Source of the DNA: Zeus faber
Lineage: Eukaryota; Chordata; Actinopteri; Zeiformes; Zeidae
Direction of reading: 5' to 3'
DNA: 64,000 nucleotides
Assembly: GCA_960531495.1 (NCBI GenBank)
Contig: OY482849.1
Coordinates: 2,055,479-2,119,478, forward strand
The translations under genes and the position numbers were made by a program. Below the pieces are notes generated by a model. It made no database searches and was not told the origin of the DNA. It saw only the letters and a list, made by a program, of their open reading frames with translations. The stretch's first letter is position 1. The number at the start of each line of letters is the position of its first letter. Shown piece by piece: positions 61,567 to 64,000 of this stretch.

Positions 61567-61945
61567 GCTTCCTTCAATTACAGCAGTCTCTAAAAGTTCA
61601 AATCAAATTGATGAACAACATCCTACAACCACCCCAAATGATTGAACATTTCACTCACATCGGTCAATTGAAAAACCCCTTTTCCAGACTATACAAACTT
61701 TTATTAAAAGCAGATGACACATTATATTTACCTACAATGGAATTGGAAAGAGACCTTGTTTTTCCCACCGATATCAACCTGTGGAACCTTATTTGCAACA
61801 ACACCTTTTCTATGACCCGCAACTCCAAAATGCAACTCATTCAATATAAGGTCTTGCACAGAGCTCATATCACGGAACACAAAATGTTCAAAATGGGGTT
61901 TGTGGATGACGACATTTGCTCTCACTGTTCCCTTGATACCAGAGA
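61567..61945 (+). pseudogene. L1-B ORF2 C-terminal part, piece 2
   Basis: 'KNPFSRLYKLLLKADDTLYL' (61671-61730), 'INLWNLICNNTFSMTRNSKM' (61770-61830), 'LHRAHITEHKMFKMGFVDDD' and 'ICSHCSLD' with the CxxC of the terminal Cys/His motif (to 61940). Open from 61533 in one frame. The remainder of the motif is missing at the start of the GC-rich 3' UTR. Confidence 0.82.
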
Positions 61946-62745
61946 TGAGGGCTCTGCGGTTGGGTGGATGGCCTGGCGGCTCTGGCGTCGGGCAGGTGGG
62001 GATGGGGGGGTTGGCGTTCTCCTGGGAAGTACCCGCAGCTGGCGTCCTTGTGTTGGATTGGGGCGTGGTTGTGGGTTCTGGAGCTCGGGGCGGGGGTGTG
62101 GGTCGCTGGTTCGTGTCCCCAGCCCCACACCCCGCCGGGGCTGGTTGGGCGTTCCGTCTTGTCCTGTCAACCAGGGTCCTGAACCTGGCCGCCTGTGCTA
62201 GGCGCAGGGCTCACCATGTGGCCTCCTTTGGTGGGAGGCGGTCTCCTGTCGTCACACCGGGCTGCTGAGGTGCCTGACCTCTGGCGCTATCGGTGCACGG
62301 GGCGCTCATCGCTTGGGGGTTGGGCTGTGCGTGGGGGTGCCGTCTGCCGTCCTCTGTTCTGTGGTTCGCATGCTCGGCGGCTGGGGGCTGACCAGGGGCC
62401 TGATGGAGGCGCATGGCAGACCTGATCACAGTAGGTTGGCTGCGGGAGGTGGGCGTGCTATGGCACGGTCGGGTCCGGGGGGAGGTGGTCCGCATGGTTG
62501 CTCCCCGGCCTGCTGCGCCCCTGGATCGATCCGGTCGCAATTCGCCTATCTCTCCCACTGCCAAAACTCATACAAAGCACATACACCACACAATAGGCCT
62601 AGGGCCTGCGGGATGGGTGGGGTGCAAGCTATGTGTACTATATTTTGATTCATCTCCACCCCTACTTAATGTGCTTGTTCCGGTAATGTTACTGCTTCCA
62701 TTCACACAAACTTCCATTCACAACCAAATTGATATTTTCCCGTAA
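61946..62745 (+). other. L1-B 3' UTR, GC-rich
   Basis: G/T-rich, CpG-rich 3' UTR of about 600 bp, then AT-richer to 62745. Long open frames on both strands (for example 62211-62564 minus) reflect composition. Similar in type to 24105-24387, though the order of words differs. Confidence 0.6.
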
Positions 62746-63639
62746 ATGATACTGAGAGTGGGGAAACTTATGGAATGACTTTTATGGAAAACATCGACAT
62801 TGGCTCCTGTTCCCACATTGTCCAATATTGAACATTGCCAGTTAATTTACAGCTTTCAGTGCAAGCAGGAAAGGGGCTTAAGCTCATTCTGTTTTGAAGA
62901 GGGTGGGCAGTTAACAGCTTGATGTGAGGCTGTTAGTTTGTTGAAGTTTTGACAAATTAAAGGAGCGCAATAATTATTTATTATTATATTAATATTTATT
63001 TATATTTATTATAATAATATTTATTATTTTGTTATGTTTGGTACCTTTCAAAAAAATAAATCTGCCACCACTCCAGTGCCTTAAGGCCACATTCTTTCCC
63101 ACACTAGGACTGTTACACATCCGGTAACCTTACAGAGGCCTGGCCTAATTTTTTAAGATGAGGTGGTTACCAGTAAAGCTAATTGGAGAGAGGAAGAGGA
63201 TTTATCAAGTGATTTTGCATTCAGCTGAAGAACTTGGCCATTATCGAAGATAATGATATCTTTGTCTTTTCTGACAAAGTTAAGTTTTAAGATTTTTATA
63301 AATACATGTTGATACCAATGATAATTTAATCATCTATTCTCCAGAATTGTATTCCTCACAATTAAAGCAGTATTATGAATATAAACATTACATTCTCCTC
63401 CTGTATGTCATCTCTTTCTATATCTGGTAGCAGTGGCCGGAGAAGACAGCCGATTGGGAGGTCATCTACCAAGACAGAGCTGGAAACACTTTATTATCTG
63501 GAAGACGTACATCAAACATAGGCATGCTTAATGAACTAGAAATATTGGAGTGATGAGCTTGAATCCCCCCATTGGATAAAAGAGTAGAGCCCAACAGGTG
63601 GATGCAGAGGAGGTGGAGGCAGCAAGCAAAGCAGGAAGC
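62746..63639. other. Unassigned AT-rich sequence
   Basis: Includes a TTA/TATTTA-rich tract at about 62967-63020. No gene or RNA is recognised. Confidence 0.5.
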
Positions 63640-63732
63640 AAAGCAGGTTGGGCAATAGGGATTGCCGGCCTAAATATGCTGGCCCATAAGGGCGTGTAAG
63701 TGTATGATGCTGTGAAGTTGTTTGACAGAACA
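63640..63732 (+). repeat. Interspersed repeat fragment, partner of 2560-2648
   Basis: GGGATTGCCGGCCTAAATA, CCCATAAGGGCGTG and TTTGACAGAAC parallel the left-end copy. It is preceded by a GCAAGCAAAGCAGGAAGCAA short tandem. Confidence 0.5.
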
Positions 63733-64000
63733 CGCTCATTTGTGCTCAAGCAGCTAAAAAGAAAAGAACTGAGAAAACAGTGTTCATTTAAATGAAAAAA
63801 TGTTCACAGGTCACTTTGTTATCATGGAGAATGCCAGTTGATGGCAGGATAGTTTATGTATTATTTTATGAAGAAAATGTAAATTACAGGTATTGTAATG
63901 AAATACATTTCATTAGACCAGTAATTTCTTATACATTTTGATACATTTAATGGGCATGTATTTCTGTTTTGTATGTTTTGTAGATTTGATGAACTTCTTC
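63733..64000. other. Unassigned AT-rich sequence
   Basis: No feature is recognised at the window's right end. Confidence 0.5.

Larger units (their letters stand above)
52562..62745 (+). mobile_element. L1-B: L1/Tx1-like LINE, plus strand, heavily rearranged
   Basis: Same family as L1-A and collinear with it: 5' UTR, ORF1 (52790-53400), endonuclease (53943-54385), RT (59926-60885), C-terminal part (60953-61945) and 3' UTR to about 62745. It is interrupted by a fold-back inversion (54524-54569 and 59700-59803), Gypsy-3 (54570-59699), six telomeric repeats (60917-60952) and a solo LTR (61152-61566). It is inactive. The ends are approximate because no target duplication was found. Confidence 0.82.

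Noticed and set aside
61900..62745. Several GC-rich frames of 72-122 codons on both strands
   Set aside because: They lie in the LINE 3' UTR; the equivalent region in L1-A does not conserve any of them.

Overview
This window looks like 64 kb of a ray-finned (teleost) fish genome made almost entirely of decayed transposable elements and simple repeats. The evidence is compositional. There is a fish-type Tc1-like family, teleost Ty3/Gypsy elements including one with a chromodomain, an endogenous retrovirus (ERV), L1/Tx1-like and L2-like LINEs, tRNA-headed SINEs with the fish 3' tail, long CA/GT/CT microsatellites, low GC and no compact operons. I find no convincing intact host protein-coding gene. 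The only host-gene candidate is a short, CpG-rich, first-exon-like block on the minus strand at 45002-45240.

Layout. 0-5 kb: an internally deleted Tc1-like copy, small hairpins and a tRNA-headed SINE. 5-8.5 kb: CT-rich microsatellites around a degraded Gypsy element (Gypsy-1) that keeps LTR ends, gag pieces and integrase but has lost reverse transcriptase. 10-13 kb: an L1 3'-UTR fragment, a LINE tail, and a 1.1-kb polypyrimidine tract with a ~100-bp higher-order period. 14-16.2 kb: a minus-strand LTR element (LTR-B) with a tRNA-Pro-like primer site; its 3' LTR is split by a solo LTR of another family. 16.6-18.5 kb: L2-like LINE remnants and a long CA repeat. 20-23 kb: mostly unrecognised AT-rich DNA plus a second Tc1-like derivative.

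24-38.6 kb: a minus-strand L1-like LINE (L1-A) cut in two by a 9.75-kb ERV (27152-36906). The ERV has LTRs of 347 and 354 bp, a 4-bp target duplication, a tRNA-Pro primer site, a leader rich in tandem repeats, gag, protease, RT, RNase H and integrase, all broken by stops and frameshifts, and no recognisable env. 39-45 kb: locally duplicated unclassified repeats, a second copy of the solo-LTR family, a SINE tail and the candidate first exon. 46-49.2 kb: plus-strand Gypsy-2, heavily decayed. 49-52 kb: a 39-bp-arm hairpin, a 9-bp tandem repeat, and hAT-like and L2-like fragments.

52.5-62.7 kb: a second L1-like LINE (L1-B, plus strand). It carries an internal fold-back inversion, a minus-strand chromodomain Gypsy (Gypsy-3, 54570-59699, itself hit by a SINE), a six-copy telomeric TTAGGG-type block and a solo LTR. 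L1-A is an internal reference that shows exactly where the L1-B insertions occurred. The rest to 64 kb is AT-rich, with a repeat also seen near the left end.

Functionally this is a graveyard of nested mobile DNA; every polymerase or integrase frame I can read is interrupted. The most unusual signals are the telomeric block inside a LINE, the fold-back inversion in the same LINE, the repeat-rich ERV leader and 3' region, several near-perfect palindromes with no assigned function, and the polypyrimidine higher-order array.
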